The notes under the pieces: generated by a model
Database searches by the model: none
What the model saw: the letters and a program-made list of their open reading frames with translations, nothing else
Told to the model about the DNA's origin: nothing
Position numbers and translations under genes: made by a program
Shown here: in pieces, positions 1 through 15,195 of the stretch
Layout of the letters: each line of letters starts with the position of its first letter
Numbering within the stretch: position 1 is the stretch's first letter
Origin: Cycas panzhihuaensis
Taxonomy: Eukaryota > Cycadophyta
NCBI GenBank assembly: GCA_023213395.1
Contig: CM041465.1
Span: 74,159,741 to 74,223,740, forward strand
Direction of reading: 5' to 3'
Length of the DNA: 64,000 nucleotides

Positions 1-2947
<2,947 letters not shown>

Positions 2948-3323
2948 GATTTTCTAGCAATGTAGTCTAGATATTTCAAAATAAAAAAAATGAGCACTTA
3001 AGGAACCATTGAAGAGTTGCTAAAAAAATGAATGTTCATATTAATTATAATTGAAGGAGGGAAGATAGGTGGGATTTTATAGCAATGTAGTCTAGATATT
3101 TCAAAATAAAAAAATGAGCGCTTAAGGAACCATTAAAGAGTTGCTGAAAAATTGAATGTTCACATTAATTATGATTGAAGGAGGGAAGACAGGTGGGATT
3201 TTGTAATAATGTAGTCTAGATATTTCAAAATAAAAAAAATGAGTGCTTAAGGAACCATTAAAGAGTTGCTGAAAATTTGAATGTTCACATTAATTATGAT
3301 TGAAAGAGGGAAGGCATGTGGGG
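2948..3323 (+). repeat. 125-bp tandem repeat, three copies
   Basis: Three head-to-tail copies of a 124-125 bp unit. The landmark tgtagtctagatatttcaaa starts at 2961 and 3086, with the third copy in register at 3210. Each copy continues through an A-tract, gcttaaggaaccatt, aagagttgct and a gaaggagggaag segment. Copies differ mainly by transitions and A-tract length. Just downstream (3367-3427) a shorter direct repeat taagtgattggttt occurs twice. There is no open frame through the array. Confidence 0.9.
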
Positions 3324-4984
3324 CTCAAAATTTGAATTCATTATTTAATAACTAGGGAGAGAAGTAAGTGATTGGTTTGTAGAATTGATAAGAGAGGGGT
3401 AAGTGATTGGTTTATAGAATTAATAAGGCAATGTATTCATTCCATTGTTTGAATGTGTTTATCATAAAGACTTTATGTTTGAATGATTATCATATGTTAT
3501 CTTGAGTGGAGAAATCCCCCCACAAGTGTAAAAGATCCTACTAGCAAGCCTTAGTTTAGAGGAACCTTGGTTTGTTTATGACTGTTGGCTATAGTAGATC
3601 ATAAAAGATAGGAAACCTGCATTGCATCCTAGAAAAGACACCATCATGCATTTAGACTCTAAGTCATTTAACATTCTTGAAATTTGACCTGTGTGGGAGA
3701 ATAACTAGTATATGAATTAGATTAACTATTTGTAACACTTATATATCATCATCTAACACTAAACAAGTATAGTTAATAGAGTTAGAAATTTTATTTATAG
3801 GCTAGTTAGTACTTTCTATTCACTCTCTTAGATGGTAAAAGTTTTAGTTATGAAAAATGCAAAACAATTTATCAGGATGATCTAGATTTGTAAAAATGCA
3901 TAAAACATTTATTTACACCATAGAATAAATGATAAACAACATACATATTTCTTTTTAAAAGATGGATTCTTGTATAAATTATAATCTTAGTGTATGCCCA
4001 CTAATGAGTATAGGTAATGGCTAATTTAGGAAACTCATTATTCTTCCCTTATAGGATACTCTAGTGTAAAGATATCCATGGCAAACTTGCAATGTAATTT
4101 CTCTTGGTTAAGAGGGGTACAAGATATGGCACATTAGAGGTTATGCATTATGTTGAATTGTAAAACCTATCTATAGAAAGTTTTTTAAAATATCAACTTC
4201 CATGAATCTTAATAAGGTCATAGGAGTAAATTTTAATGGACTTCCTTAAATGACTAGTGACAACCCTTAGGTAGAATAACCATTTCATTGTGGTAACTGA
4301 TAAGTTCAACAAGATGGCAACCTTGATTCCCTATAAGTAGATAATCATAATACATGAAGCAATAGAGTTATTCTTCTTTCAAATTTGGGTGGATTATGTA
4401 TGATAATCATCAACTATATTTGAGAAGGATAACTACTTTTAGAGTCACTTCTGGATAACACTATAGACGATGATGGACATAACTCAAAAGAATAAATGGT
4501 GAATAAAAGAAGGTCAACATAACTATAGTTCAATTGCTCAAAATATATAATCATCGTTATCCTAAATCTTCAAATGATAGTATGTGTTATTTCTAGTATA
4601 GTTATAATCAATTAATGCATTGCTCTTTAAGGTGTTCACTATTTTGAAACCTCTTTGAGATTTTAGTAGTTAGCTTTAATGGCCCTTACTACTTTACTTT
4701 TTCCAATAATTCAAATCCCAAAAGAAAGGCTGGCTCAACAACTGACTAGCTTTATCAAATATACTAAAGAAGTTCAACATTAGGTCAAAAAGAAATTGGT
4801 GAAAATCCATAAGCAATATGTAGTCTAACATAACAAACACCAATAGATCATTAGGTTTACGTGGGAGATTAAGTTTGGCTCTACTTACCCAAAGAAATCT
4901 TTGTAATCAAATCTTTCAAAATCAATTCACCATGATATAAGAACATAAAATTATGGAACTCATTGTAAAAAATACATTCAAATT
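3324..4984. other. AT-rich intergenic DNA, nothing recognised
   Basis: No open frame of note, no LTR, and no RNA gene signature on either strand. Probably old transposon debris beyond recognition, which is an inference. Confidence 0.5.
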
Positions 4985-5062
4985 TAATTAATCACCACAT
5001 TTAGACATTTATATTTTTAATGCTAATTAATCACCACATTTAGACATTCATATTTTTAATGC
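4985..5062 (+). repeat. 39-bp tandem duplication
   Basis: A 39-bp unit beginning taattaatcaccacattt occupies 4985-5023 and is repeated immediately at 5024-5062 with one difference (tttatat versus ttcatat). The near identity implies a recent local duplication compared with the surrounding decay. Confidence 0.9.
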
Positions 5063-5540
5063 TGATAAACTAAGGTTATAACAATCTTCTATGCGTTGGA
5101 TGAGTCGACACCAATAGGCCTTCCCTAAGAAAAAATTCCAACTAAATATGGAAACCGTTTACAAAGATACTATTTAACAAACATTAAAAAAGTTGACGAG
5201 AATGGTGATGACTTGAATACACAAGACTGGCATGAAAGAATACCTAGATGGTCCCATGTAGGGGGGCTTTCTAAAATATATCAATCATAGTGCTGAGATT
5301 TTTTAGGAGTTGAGCGAGGAAATGAGATCCCATGCATTTCCCCTTTTCTTTTGCCACTCTGTCTCACACTACAATCATAGATTAATCGAAAGTTGTAAAA
5401 AATTTTGGATTCATGATTTAGCAAATTAATTTTGGTGAAAAAATCGAAAAAAAAAGGAGGGAGACAATAGAACAATACCAAATCTTGTTAAATTTGCCTA
5501 AATAATAAGAGTTGAACACAACCCCCCTATGTTTTTAGTC

Positions 5541-5870
5541 ACTTAAACTCACTCACCTTTTTTTTTTTTATATCTAGAGGAGAACCTCTAGCCACCCTTG
5601 GTACAAAGTTCCGAAGTAAGGGGGACCCCCGGGATCCAGGTTTTTGTACCGCTTTGTCTGCTACGCTTGGAGTTCATACCGCCATCGTACAGCTGGCACA
5701 CACTCAACGGACTTTGGTCGGACTACTATCTTTGCAGCAGCGGACGCCGGTCAGACTACTTCCCTGTGATGACTTGCACTCATGGGTTTTGAACCTGGGT
5801 CTCGCCTTGGTAATCGTCACAACTTACCAATCCACCCAGCGCCATGAGGCTACTTAAACTCACTCACCTT
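5541..5870 (-). mobile_element. tRNA-derived SINE with 19-bp TSD
   Basis: A short retroposon of about 290 bp lies between two exact copies of acttaaactcactcacctt (5541-5559 and 5852-5870). It is inserted on the minus strand: reading from 5851 leftward it starts agcctcatggcgctgggtgg and ends in a 12-A tail (T-tract 5558-5569). Pol III promoter signals are visible: a box B-like GGTTCAAAACC (complement of 5785-5795) and a box A-like TGGCGCTGGGTGG near 5834-5846. The spacing of about 50 bases fits a tRNA-derived head. The body is GC-rich and keeps many CpG sites, unlike the flanks, so it looks young. SINEs encode no protein and rely on LINE reverse transcriptase. I do not assign a named family; an Au-like plant SINE is possible. 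Confidence 0.85.
5784..5846 (-). promoter_or_regulatory. Internal Pol III promoter of the SINE (boxes A and B)
   Basis: Box B-like GGTTCAAAACCC is the complement of 5784-5795 and is close to the tRNA consensus GGTTCRANNCC. The box A candidate is around 5834-5846. Box B is the stronger of the two matches. Box A is inferred mainly from its position near the 5' end of the element. Confidence 0.6.
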
Positions 5871-8800
5871 AAGTATGTGTACTCCACGAATTCATAAGAA
5901 GAAGATTTTGTTTGTTCTTGTCAAAGGGGTCATTAAGGGTGCATGGGACTATGCCCTAACATCTCAATGAGGCAAAATAGTTCAATGAAGACCAAATAAA
6001 ACACAAATTTTTTAGAGTAAATGAGAAAAACTATGTAGCCCTTCATTTTTTCGAAGGATTTGCTTAGGGTCAATTGTCAAAACGAGGTCTCGTGATAAAG
6101 CAAAATCATTTTGATATAGTTGGAAACCGTTTCGCAACTAAAGTAAAGGAAAAGAGGGGATGGGGGAACAAGGGCAAGGAGGAACTAGAAAACGAGGGAA
6201 GGGCCAAACAAATCTGAGCCCTTAAAAAACGAAAGGGAGAAAATCCCAATGCAGTAGCGCCGGTTTAATGTTCTGTAGTGTCGTGTTGAGGCTCACAACA
6301 ACCGACTAAATTCCCGTCCCTCATTGAAGTTTTACAGGGTGCGGTAGAGACACACAACAACCAGCTAAAGTATCTAACTGAAGTTCAAAGATTTGCATCA
6401 GAAGCTGGTGATTTCAGTCGAGAAGAAGCCAGCAAGTAAAATGTAACCAACTTGTGTAATTTTTATATAATTCATTCATATTTCTCAAAATTTTCATGAT
6501 GTAATTGAAAATCACTCAAGTACAATTGTGCTAACGTTGAAAATAGAAATGGAAACCCTTTGGATTTTTCTATATGTCTGTTATCATTATTTTATGTCGA
6601 TTTAAATTCCACACCGCATCGTAGAGAAATCCCAAACATCACAGAGGATATGCAAATCATACAAAGAGTATCACACTTGCCCATAGCTGTCATGGGGTCT
6701 TGTTTGGATCCATCTTGCATTTCATTGTGAGCTTCACGCTTGAAGAGATAGTCGAGGAGATGTATGTAGGTAAGCCAAAATCGATCCCTACATTTGGGAT
6801 TGGAAAAGGCGTAACGTTGAGATTCACATGAGTTTGGCAAACTAGAGATGGCTACCCGGTTGAGGAGGACATCACTGGGGAATCCATAGTCTTCACAAAA
6901 TTGAGCTTAGCTATATCGAGATTTCTCCTTGTTTTGTTTGTTTCTGAGGGGGGTTGGTGGAGAGGGGCAAGGGTTTGGAAGTGATATCTAATGAAGCCTG
7001 GATGTATGAAGATGAATATTTAATAGAAGCTAAACAAGTTACCTTGCAAATGTCAATCGGGTTTGGATCGAAGAGCATAAGAAGATCAGTAAACGTTCTT
7101 CGTCGCCTTTCTAACGCAGTTAATTAGTTTTATAACTAACTCCACTGGAAAGATATCAAACTATGTCGTGTGTTGTTATAGAGATAATCACGTAAATCCG
7201 TTGCAATGGAAGGGCTTTGTAGTGAGCACATTTTGGAACTCTTCTGTCAGCCAACATGCTCGCTTACAGTGTGCCAAAATCCAGTTGGCAGCCATAAATG
7301 ATAACATAATAAAAGGAGGTTGTATATTATGCATCTATAGGAATTATCATACTAATAGCCTTTTAGATTGAAATCCATTAGATTTCTGTATCTATTATAT
7401 CCAACAACAATGATCATGGGATTATCACACTTAATGGAAGATTGAAGAGGACACAGGCTCGACACATCCTACACCGGCAATCAACAAGTTCGCTAGAATT
7501 GTGGAACTAATGTAGCAGGTGCTTCCAACTTTCAGCGGAGCTGCACCTGAAATGCTGGACTAGCATGAATGCCCACTAAGCAATGCACATTCAAGCATGG
7601 CTAAGAAACCAAACAAGGCATGGGTACATTGGAAAGACAAGGTAGAAGCATATCCTTGCACAACAATGATCACAGGAAACCCAAACCCAACTGCAATTTA
7701 GAAGAACCACAAATGTTATGGTCGGCATCAAATAACAGACAATGGCACAAGAGTAATACTTGTCAATCATTAAATAACTTCTATGCTAAGATTAAATTTC
7801 TTTTGGTGATGCTTTTCCACTAGGAAAGGATTCAAATGTAAATGAAGCCAACATTAATTGGTGCCCTCCAATCTCTATTCTGGGCTATCAGATCCATATG
7901 CCTTATTTTATTAACATAAGTAGCTACTTTAAAGCCCATACCATAGACATTGATATTAAAGATTATTGCAATGTCTATATTTATTACAATGAGGTTGCCT
8001 CTACATAGTTTTGTCTTGATAGAATAGGTGAAATTTTATTCATTCAGTCAATCACAGACAAGTTTCAAGGAGACACATATGCTTGGCTTCTAGGAAATTC
8101 ATCCGTAAATACATGCAACTTCAAAATACTCGCAACACTGAACGATACGATGCAATACATATTTAACGTCATTAATTTGTTATCACCGTTAAATTCCTCG
8201 CTAAGGGAACTGCGCCCCTGAGAAGACTTGGAAAGACTTTGTATCCATTAAATATTTATGTAAATATATTGTTATAATCACGTACCTCTTACATATCATA
8301 ACATAGGGGTTTTCGGGCATAGCGACAAGAGAACACAGGCATCAAGTACTGAAAGCGCAAGCAATTAGAATTGATTTGCATTTGAATGACGCGTTATTTT
8401 ATATCCGAAGAAGAAGAAGATAATGCAAAGATTCATTACCAAAGTGATTGAATACAGTTGATAACATTGCAATGTTTTAAAACTAACTGCATTAAGGATC
8501 CCCGAGTTTGATAGCAAGAAGAGCTCTTATACCCCGCTCCTGCAACAAAACTAAATGAACTCCTCGTGACACCGACAAATTAGTTCTAAGTTAACCTTAA
8601 TCAATTTGTCCTAAAATAAAATCAGAACATTGAACAAGATAAAGAGAACGAGATACTACATTTCAGTTGTGTATATCCGTAAAATATATTAGAATGCATG
8701 CATGCATGAAGAATGAGCATCGAGTGCAGTATTGACAATATATACCATTTCCTACAATGTGCATTGTGAATCGATAAATTTGATGCTCATTTAAAATCTC

Positions 8801-9650
8801 TCTTTTACTTCCTTAGTGCATGGGGCGGCATAACGTACTGTATGCAGTGACGTTTCAGCGAAGCAAGTATTATCTGTTAGAAACTATTGTCTGTCTATCT
8901 ATGAGAATCAATCTATAGAAGAATTTAGTACATGGCGAAAGGCTTAAATTACAAACAACTAGCTAATGGTAATTGATGAGGCAAACGGGCCACTATGAAA
9001 GTATCTGTCAGCTGATGCATTAGCATACAAATCACAACACTAAATTTAGCCGTCAGCCAAGCCATTGGTCTTTAATTCCAAACTCAATTATATCCAGGTG
9101 CAATCACCAATGCATATCCTATAACATTAGCTCATGCGATCACCTGTACAAAATATATATTTCTATATGTATGTAACCTCGCAAATATGGACTTACAATC
9201 GAACGCATTACATATAAAGGCACTCCTAAATTTAAGTCGGACCATCTGCACTTAATTCCCCGCACTGCAGCCTCGCTCTCTTGACTTTAATTATAATATG
9301 ATTGCTTCATGAAATTGTATTATCTAAATAATTTCATGAGCCTTCATTCCTAATGAAAATCAAGAGAGGGAAACTGCAAGCCTTGAAAGCTTTGAAAGTG
9401 ACCAAACACATTAAAAAATGTTAAACTTGCTAACGTCTAGCGTGTAATGACGAGATGCGCAAATCTGAGGCCTACAATATGATGGAAATATGCTGATGAT
9501 GATCTATAAGAGTCTACTAAACCTAGCTAGCTAGCTGCTATTAATTAATTAAGGGCTTTACTAGGTCTTTAGAATTTCAGCCGATTAATTAGCCTATAGA
9601 TATCACCTCATAGCGATCTTGCGACCTCGAATCAGCACCCCTAGCAAGTC
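5871..9650. other. Low-copy-looking DNA, no gene recognised
   Basis: This stretch is less AT-rich than the window average and lacks the dense TAG/TAA decay seen in the retroelement regions. Short open stretches (minus 6592-6840, plus 7168-7371 and 7620-7823, 60-82 codons) match nothing I know. They lack a convincing start context and flanking splice pattern. A perfect 10-bp inverted repeat with a 13-base loop occurs at 9307-9339, and tagctagctagctgc/ttaattaattaa runs lie near 9525-9552. It could include promoter or intron sequence of an unseen gene, but that cannot be shown. Confidence 0.4.
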
Positions 9651-9669
9651 GAACTGTTCAAGATCTGTA

Positions 9670-10057
9670 TCAGGTTGGAAAGCCTTCGTTCATCAAGCCG
9701 ATCTCTTCGTGGACGCTTCCTTCCAAATCCATCCTAACATTAAAGGAATCGCCCTCTAATTGCAGTGAATCACGGTACCCGCAGATCATTCTCTCCGGCA
9801 CGCCTGTAATCACAGCCCAAAAATGCAGTGCTGGCAGAGGAATCGTGCGACTCACATGCAAGGTTATCATGATGGCCGGCATCAGATTTATTTGAAGATG
9901 GCAGTGTCTGCAAGATTTGATTATAGTTAGGACCGCCGTCAATAATTCCACTCGATTATTTCTTCTCTACCCACAGATCTACTCCGACTGCAGCCAGGCT
10001 TTAATCGAGTGCGACTATGACGTCCAAGGGCCCGTCTACGACTTATTCGAAATCTAG
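9670..10057. other. Ambiguous open frames on both strands, possible exon remnant
   Basis: On the minus strand a 93-codon open stretch ends at 9670 with an acidic C-terminal part, but its only upstream start is GTG and a TAG lies eight codons further up. On the plus strand, 9765-10057 is open except for one TGA. It contains a textbook-looking 3' splice acceptor (a pyrimidine run ending cccacag at about 9976), followed by 27 codons to a TAG. Neither translation resembles a family I can name. The sequence could be a genuine exon or pseudo-exon, or chance in a GC-richer segment. Confidence 0.2.
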
Positions 10058-12400
10058 GGCTAGCTGCTGGCTAGATCTGTGGATAGATATATAGATCGAC
10101 CGATCGATCTGCGGAAATGAAAATAGATTATTGAATTGAAGGACTCTTGATCCCACTGCCACAGAATGAAAGATTATTATGCAGATGTACTGATTGACTC
10201 GGTACTTGAGGTCGGGCTGCGTGTTCACGCAGAAATCTTCTGGTTTTCGTTTCTTTCGCAACACTCCTTAGATGGCTCGGCCTTACGATTTGGTTGAATA
10301 AAATACGCAAGGGATGGGTTTTGCGGAAGAAGATTTTCACATAATAAATCGGGAAGCGATCACGCAGGAGGACTTTTAGGCCTACGGTCAGTCACATCAA
10401 GGGCTTTAACCTGACTGACCAGGCTTATCAAGTGCTTCTGCGAGGAATAGCAAACCGCAATAAAAATAGCCAGAGCTCGGAAGATAAGTGGAACACGATT
10501 AGAATTTTCACTGAATCAAAACCCCACCTTCGTCCTCTGCCCTGTCCTACTCCTTGTTCTCACCACCCACTCACACCACTATGGGATCGAATTTTATGCT
10601 CAGGCGGGATCTTCAATGAAAAGCGTTTCTATCAATCCACAATCCATCCCAAAAGTAAAAGCACTTACTAGGCTTCAGAGAGTTAGAGCCTGGTCACGTT
10701 GTAAGGTCGCTTAAAGGTTGGCGAATTAGCAACATCGAACCATATCAGCCTTCGGCGGACTGGGATAAGTCGGTCGGGATCTTTCTTCAAACTCAGCCGC
10801 CGGCCGATAGGGGACGAGGTTTCGATCTATTGCGTACGAAGATGACTCCTGCATCTTTAAGAGAGTTTATGGTTCTCGAATTTGAGTTAATGTGAATGGG
10901 GGTTACCTTTCGACAAAATTCCGTGAAGGGCGAATGTTAAATGCACCCTCACGTCACAGGCTAATTTACAACTTTTTAATGGGCCTCCTTTTATCTTTGG
11001 AGGATGTGTAAGGATTATGATCGGGTCCTCGGTTCTCAGAAGGGCCGTGCCAAAATAAAAGCCCTATTCTGATGCGACCTCACTCTGACAGCTTGGTCAC
11101 ATCGAGGGGCTTACATTTACTTGTTTATACCTTCTCCTGGCCGTTCCTCCCTGCCAGGGATTCCTGGGCGTCTAAGGAGAAGATGCGGCTAGCAAATTGC
11201 CAAATAAAGTTACCTCGCTGCACTGCCCTGATCAGACGGTACTTTTCGAAAAGACATACCCTTGGTAAGAGATGGCCTTGAATCCCAGCCTCAAAGGGGG
11301 CAAACAAGCGACGTATTTAATTAAAACAATATTTTATTTCACTGCTGGGAGCTTAAGCCAAGGCATTAATCCGACGCCCTTGAAGCCCAGCCTTTCCCGC
11401 CATTGAATTATGCTCCCCGTAATTGAATTCAAAGCACCTTACACAACTGCGACACGAATGCCTGCCAAGCCGCGGTACGCTTTAGGACCCTGCAATGTGA
11501 CTGCCCAGCTGGCGATACAGACATTAAAATTTCAAACGTTGCCACCTCTTCAGGTCCAAGAAGGTAGCCGAGTCATTAAATTTGACTTTAAAAGGGTAAG
11601 TGGAAGATGGGGCGAGGGAAAAGGTGAGAATAAGGGGAAAGTTAGAAGAAGGAAGGGGCCGGCAATCCGTGGTAGAAATGCAACGCCCCACCTGGGCGTG
11701 CCGGGGTCCTTACGGACATGGATGCGGCGGGGCAGCATGCATGGGCGCCGGGTCCATGGTCTCCATTGTGTACACTCCACACAAAAGTCAGCCCCCTCTC
11801 TCGATTCTCCGAATGGGTATCTTTTTGGCGTGCACAAATCAGACAATAAAGCGACTATGGTGGGGATTAAGCCGACAACGAGTTGACTCTCGGTCCTTGG
11901 CGTGCACCGCCTCCTACCAATGCCCAAATCGCCACCGCCGCTAATTTCCTGCTTCACGGTACCCTTTCAAGGACTCCACCGAATTACTTGGCCCTGGGCC
12001 GTAAAAAAACAAAATACAATTTTTTAACCAACAATGCAATTTAATTACATGACTTGTTCTACGGCGGCTGGTTGACAAATTTGGATTTGTCATCGGATTC
12101 CCCCCTCGTTATCCACAACAACGATCGCGGTATACTTTTCCTTCGTTTTTCTTGACCCTGTTACTGTGTTTAGCTGTAGCTTGGAAATTCGGGGGTTTTC
12201 TGATTCTCACACACGTTTTATATATTTTTGCATTTGTTCTGTAATATAATATAATGATGATAATAATTGTAACTTTGTGTGGAGACCGGGTGGACGGAAA
12301 ATAGATCGTCCATTCTCTTCTGATCTGCCTTAATATGCGTGCTGGCAACTACCGCCTCGAACAAACTCATTGCAGATCCAAATTATTAAGCAGCAGATCA
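10058..12400. other. CpG-retaining GC-richer segment, no gene recognised
   Basis: This is the most GC- and CpG-rich part of the window. Overlapping open stretches exist on both strands at 11410-11957 (up to 158 codons) and are best explained by base composition. They contain no recognisable domain, and the opposite strands are open over the same bases. No tRNA, rRNA or snRNA signature was seen. The segment may be near an unmethylated gene or regulatory region lying outside recognition. Confidence 0.35.
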
Positions 12401-13620
12401 TGTGCAACCATTCCATGGATTCACCATTGATGACTATCATTATTTTCATCGTGTTTTGCATCATCTACCATTGTATTTGTGAGAATCATGTAGACTTGAC
12501 TTAAAAAGGAATCCCGATGCATTTGCCCCCTTACTAAAAGCGCGCGCACATACACACTCACGGGAGTGTGCAGGCATGACAAAAAATGCTACGAATACCC
12601 TTTTTCCGGCCTAAACCAATCCCATTTCGTAAGTTAATCCAAATTAATTTATTTAGTCTACTAATTGATATAAAAATTGTCCAAAACATCTTTTTCATAG
12701 CATTAATTTAAATAGTGTTTTGTACCAAGCTTACAAGTATTCAACACCTAAAAATCTCATTCTTAAGTAGTCATGATTTATGTAAAGGCAACACCCCTTC
12801 CAAAGTGGCCATCACGTGCAATTTCTTTTTTCTTTTTTTTTTTTGAAGTGAATTTAATATTATGTTATAAACCTAATCAAGGTTTGTTTTCAAAGTAGAT
12901 TCTTTTAATCTAAGAACAAATCTATCCTATTTTATCTACTATGAGTAAAATTTTATAACATAACTCTATAATATCAATAATTATTAAACTACCTTATTTT
13001 ATTTAAATCGATCTCCAATTTTCTACTTTTAAAAAAAGAAAAAGAAACTAACCTATGAATAATTTATGGAGATTTGTCCATAATAGCACTTTAACTAAAG
13101 CAAATATAAATAGTCATATAGAAACCTTTTTAAGACATGATTTTAATGTCTCTTAAAATTATACTTAGTTTTTCAAAACTCCATAGAGCTAAATACATTA
13201 CAATTTATCAATGCTCAAAATTTTAAAAATCAGATGCATTGACAAAAGTGTTATCCAATGTTATGCATTACGTAAAAGGTTGAATTTAAAAAGAAAAGGA
13301 ATAATAAATAAATTTACAAAATTACCATTCATTTATGAAATATTCTCACAAATCATGTCCAATGTTTAAATTTGTGCACATAAGTAGGAAGATCTTCTCA
13401 AGTGCTTTGTCTTTTATTTTACTAATTGTACTTATATAAATAAGTAATCATGGGTACAACTCATAATTCCATTGAACCTTTAAATTCTCATCATATACAT
13501 AAAGAGCCTATAATTTAGCAATGTGCTCAAACAATTATGTGTGAAGATAGTTTGAATAGTATATCCTAAAATAAAAGTCTTTTATGATCTTAAAAAAGGG
13601 TAAAATTATTGGAAATTAAA
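12401..13620. other. AT-rich intergenic DNA, nothing recognised
   Basis: Base composition falls back to AT-rich after about 12600. There is no open frame, LTR or RNA gene signature. A T-rich run lies at 12826-12845. Confidence 0.5.
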
Positions 13621-14185
13621 GTGGCACAGGGGTAATGATGGAAGAATTAATGATGTATTCATTAATTCAATAATATATATGTGTGAATACATTATACTTT
13701 TATAGATATAAAGTTATTGCTTTATTAACTCAATGCGATAAAGTATATTATAAATGTATTTTAGTTACGTTAGCGGTTAGTCATGACTTGTAGTTGTGAC
13801 CCTAATGCTTGTAGGGTTTTAAATGCACACATCACATTGTAATGTACATGTAATGTTGATCGTACAAGGTGCTACTAGTCATCTTGCATGATCAACTCTT
13901 TATATACCCTCTTGCCTCTTTCGTGACTGGTCTCTTTTGTATATGTGTAAGGCAACAACTTATGTAATGTATAATGAATATATGAATGTTAAGAGAGATG
14001 TTCATTTTTGTATATATGTGAGGCAACGACTTATGCAATGCATAACAAATATATGAATGTTAAGAGAGATTGATTTTGGAGGCTTAATTAATTTGACCTC
14101 CTCATCTTCATTTGCATCTTTCTATTCCCTTTATGTTGTAGATCCTAGGCAAAAGATGGATTTAATGCCTTTTCCTTCACTTTGT
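13620..14185. repeat. Dispersed repeat L1, likely solo LTR or LTR fragment
   Basis: It matches 46405-46990 over most of its length. Shared landmarks are cattaattca, gtattttagtta, atgcacacatcacatt, gttgatc.tacaaggt, gattgattttggaggct and atgttgtagatc. It contains a TATATA box-like segment (tctttatataccc) and no coding frame, consistent with an LTR. Its ends were not resolved. Within it a 71-bp unit is tandemly duplicated (13935-14005 and 14006-14070). It directly abuts the DUF547 pseudogene. Confidence 0.65.
13935..14070 (+). repeat. 71-bp internal tandem duplication in L1
   Basis: Two copies of a unit beginning ttttgtatat.tgt.aggcaac and ending atatgaatgttaagagag. The L2 copy of this repeat has only one such unit, so the duplication happened after the two copies separated. 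Confidence 0.8.
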
Positions 14186-14235
14186 ATCAAAGCTAAGTTA
14201 GATAAGAACTCAGCGCCAACCTTACAACTAAATCC

Positions 14236-15013
14236 CTAACAAAGATATACTAGAAACTACTATTGTATTGCAACTATTCTATACAATAGGGTAATGAATT
14301 ATGGGTTTTTTTCTTAATATATTTCTTAATAGTCTCATGTTGCTTCTTGTCCATATTTTAAGACTCCCAAACTAGCACATTGCCTAAGCTTATTGATGCT
14401 TCCTTTGCATACCATTCAAAAGGTTTCAGTAGGAAGACCTTCCTGTTATTCTTGATGTTAATATTAGCCCAAAGGAATTCCTTTTTAGTTGTATCTAACT
14501 CACTGTGCATATTCTTTTCTATATAAATATGAATTATAGGGTCTAAAAGCCCTCCATTACAAAGTGCAAAGTAAACTAAAGTCTTTGGACCATCAAGATC
14601 AAATGTTTGTTCAAATATACGACGCTCTTCTCCTACTTTAAACCTTGCTCTATTAGAGATTAATATTTGGAACCATTGTGCAGGATGAGGCGTTCGATAG
14701 CATAGGATAGAATGCTCTATGGTATTGACACTAATAGAATAGCCCCTAACTTTATAAGTAGCTCGTTGGAATAAAGACATCCTTCTTAAATTATTTTAGG
14801 GTATTCTATATGATAAATATGCATGCATAACCGAAGTATTATAGGCATTAATATAGATTGTTAGTTTTGCATTATAATCCATTTAGATTAGGTTTATGTT
14901 TTTAAGATGCTCCAACATTGATATGAAAGTGTGAAGCATACGAGTTGCATAAGTCAATCTATCTTTATCCACATATATCTAGGGCACCTCCACCATAGAT
15001 TTGCAGAGCCATG
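14236..15013 (-). pseudogene. DUF547-type plant protein pseudogene
   Basis: Read on the minus strand, one continuous frame of about 258 codons matches the C-terminal DUF547 domain of plant proteins of unknown function. Recognisable blocks in order are a K/D-RLTYATRM segment, an 'INAYNTSVMHAYL' block (family: xxNALVMHAYL), 'VNTIEHSILCYR', 'HPAQWFQ', 'KVGEERRIFE', 'VYFALCNGG', 'KKEFLWANI', 'FEWYAKEASISL', and a degraded terminal NSSFxYIF. No frameshift was seen, but six in-frame stops interrupt it (for example TAG at 14979-14981, and TAA before 'NNLRR'), all explicable by C-to-T changes at Gln or Trp codons. The longest open part is 14358-14780 (140 codons). Absence of introns over 780 bp may mean a processed copy or a single large exon. 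The N-terminal leucine-zipper part usual for the family is not seen. Confidence 0.85.
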
Positions 15014-15195
15014 ATCATTTTTTTTTGGGGTATGAAGTTGTTCAACCTTCTTAGCTTTATTTGATTTTCATTCATTAAAGGACTAATAAAATTGGGTGAT
15101 ATAACCATTCATTTTGATTCTCTTAGTATCTAGGCCTTAGATACAATGCTAGATTATGATTTCACAACTTCATTGAGGGGAAATCTATTAGATAT

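Noticed and set aside
2948-3323. CRISPR-like array
   Set aside because: The 125-bp units are contiguous with no spacers, and the context is plant nuclear DNA.
6592-6840. 82-codon minus frame
   Set aside because: No recognisable domain, no neighbouring exon-like sequence; treated as chance.
11410-11957. 158-codon plus frame and 135-codon minus frame
   Set aside because: They overlap on opposite strands in a GC-richer block, show no recognisable domain and no start or splice context; composition explains them.
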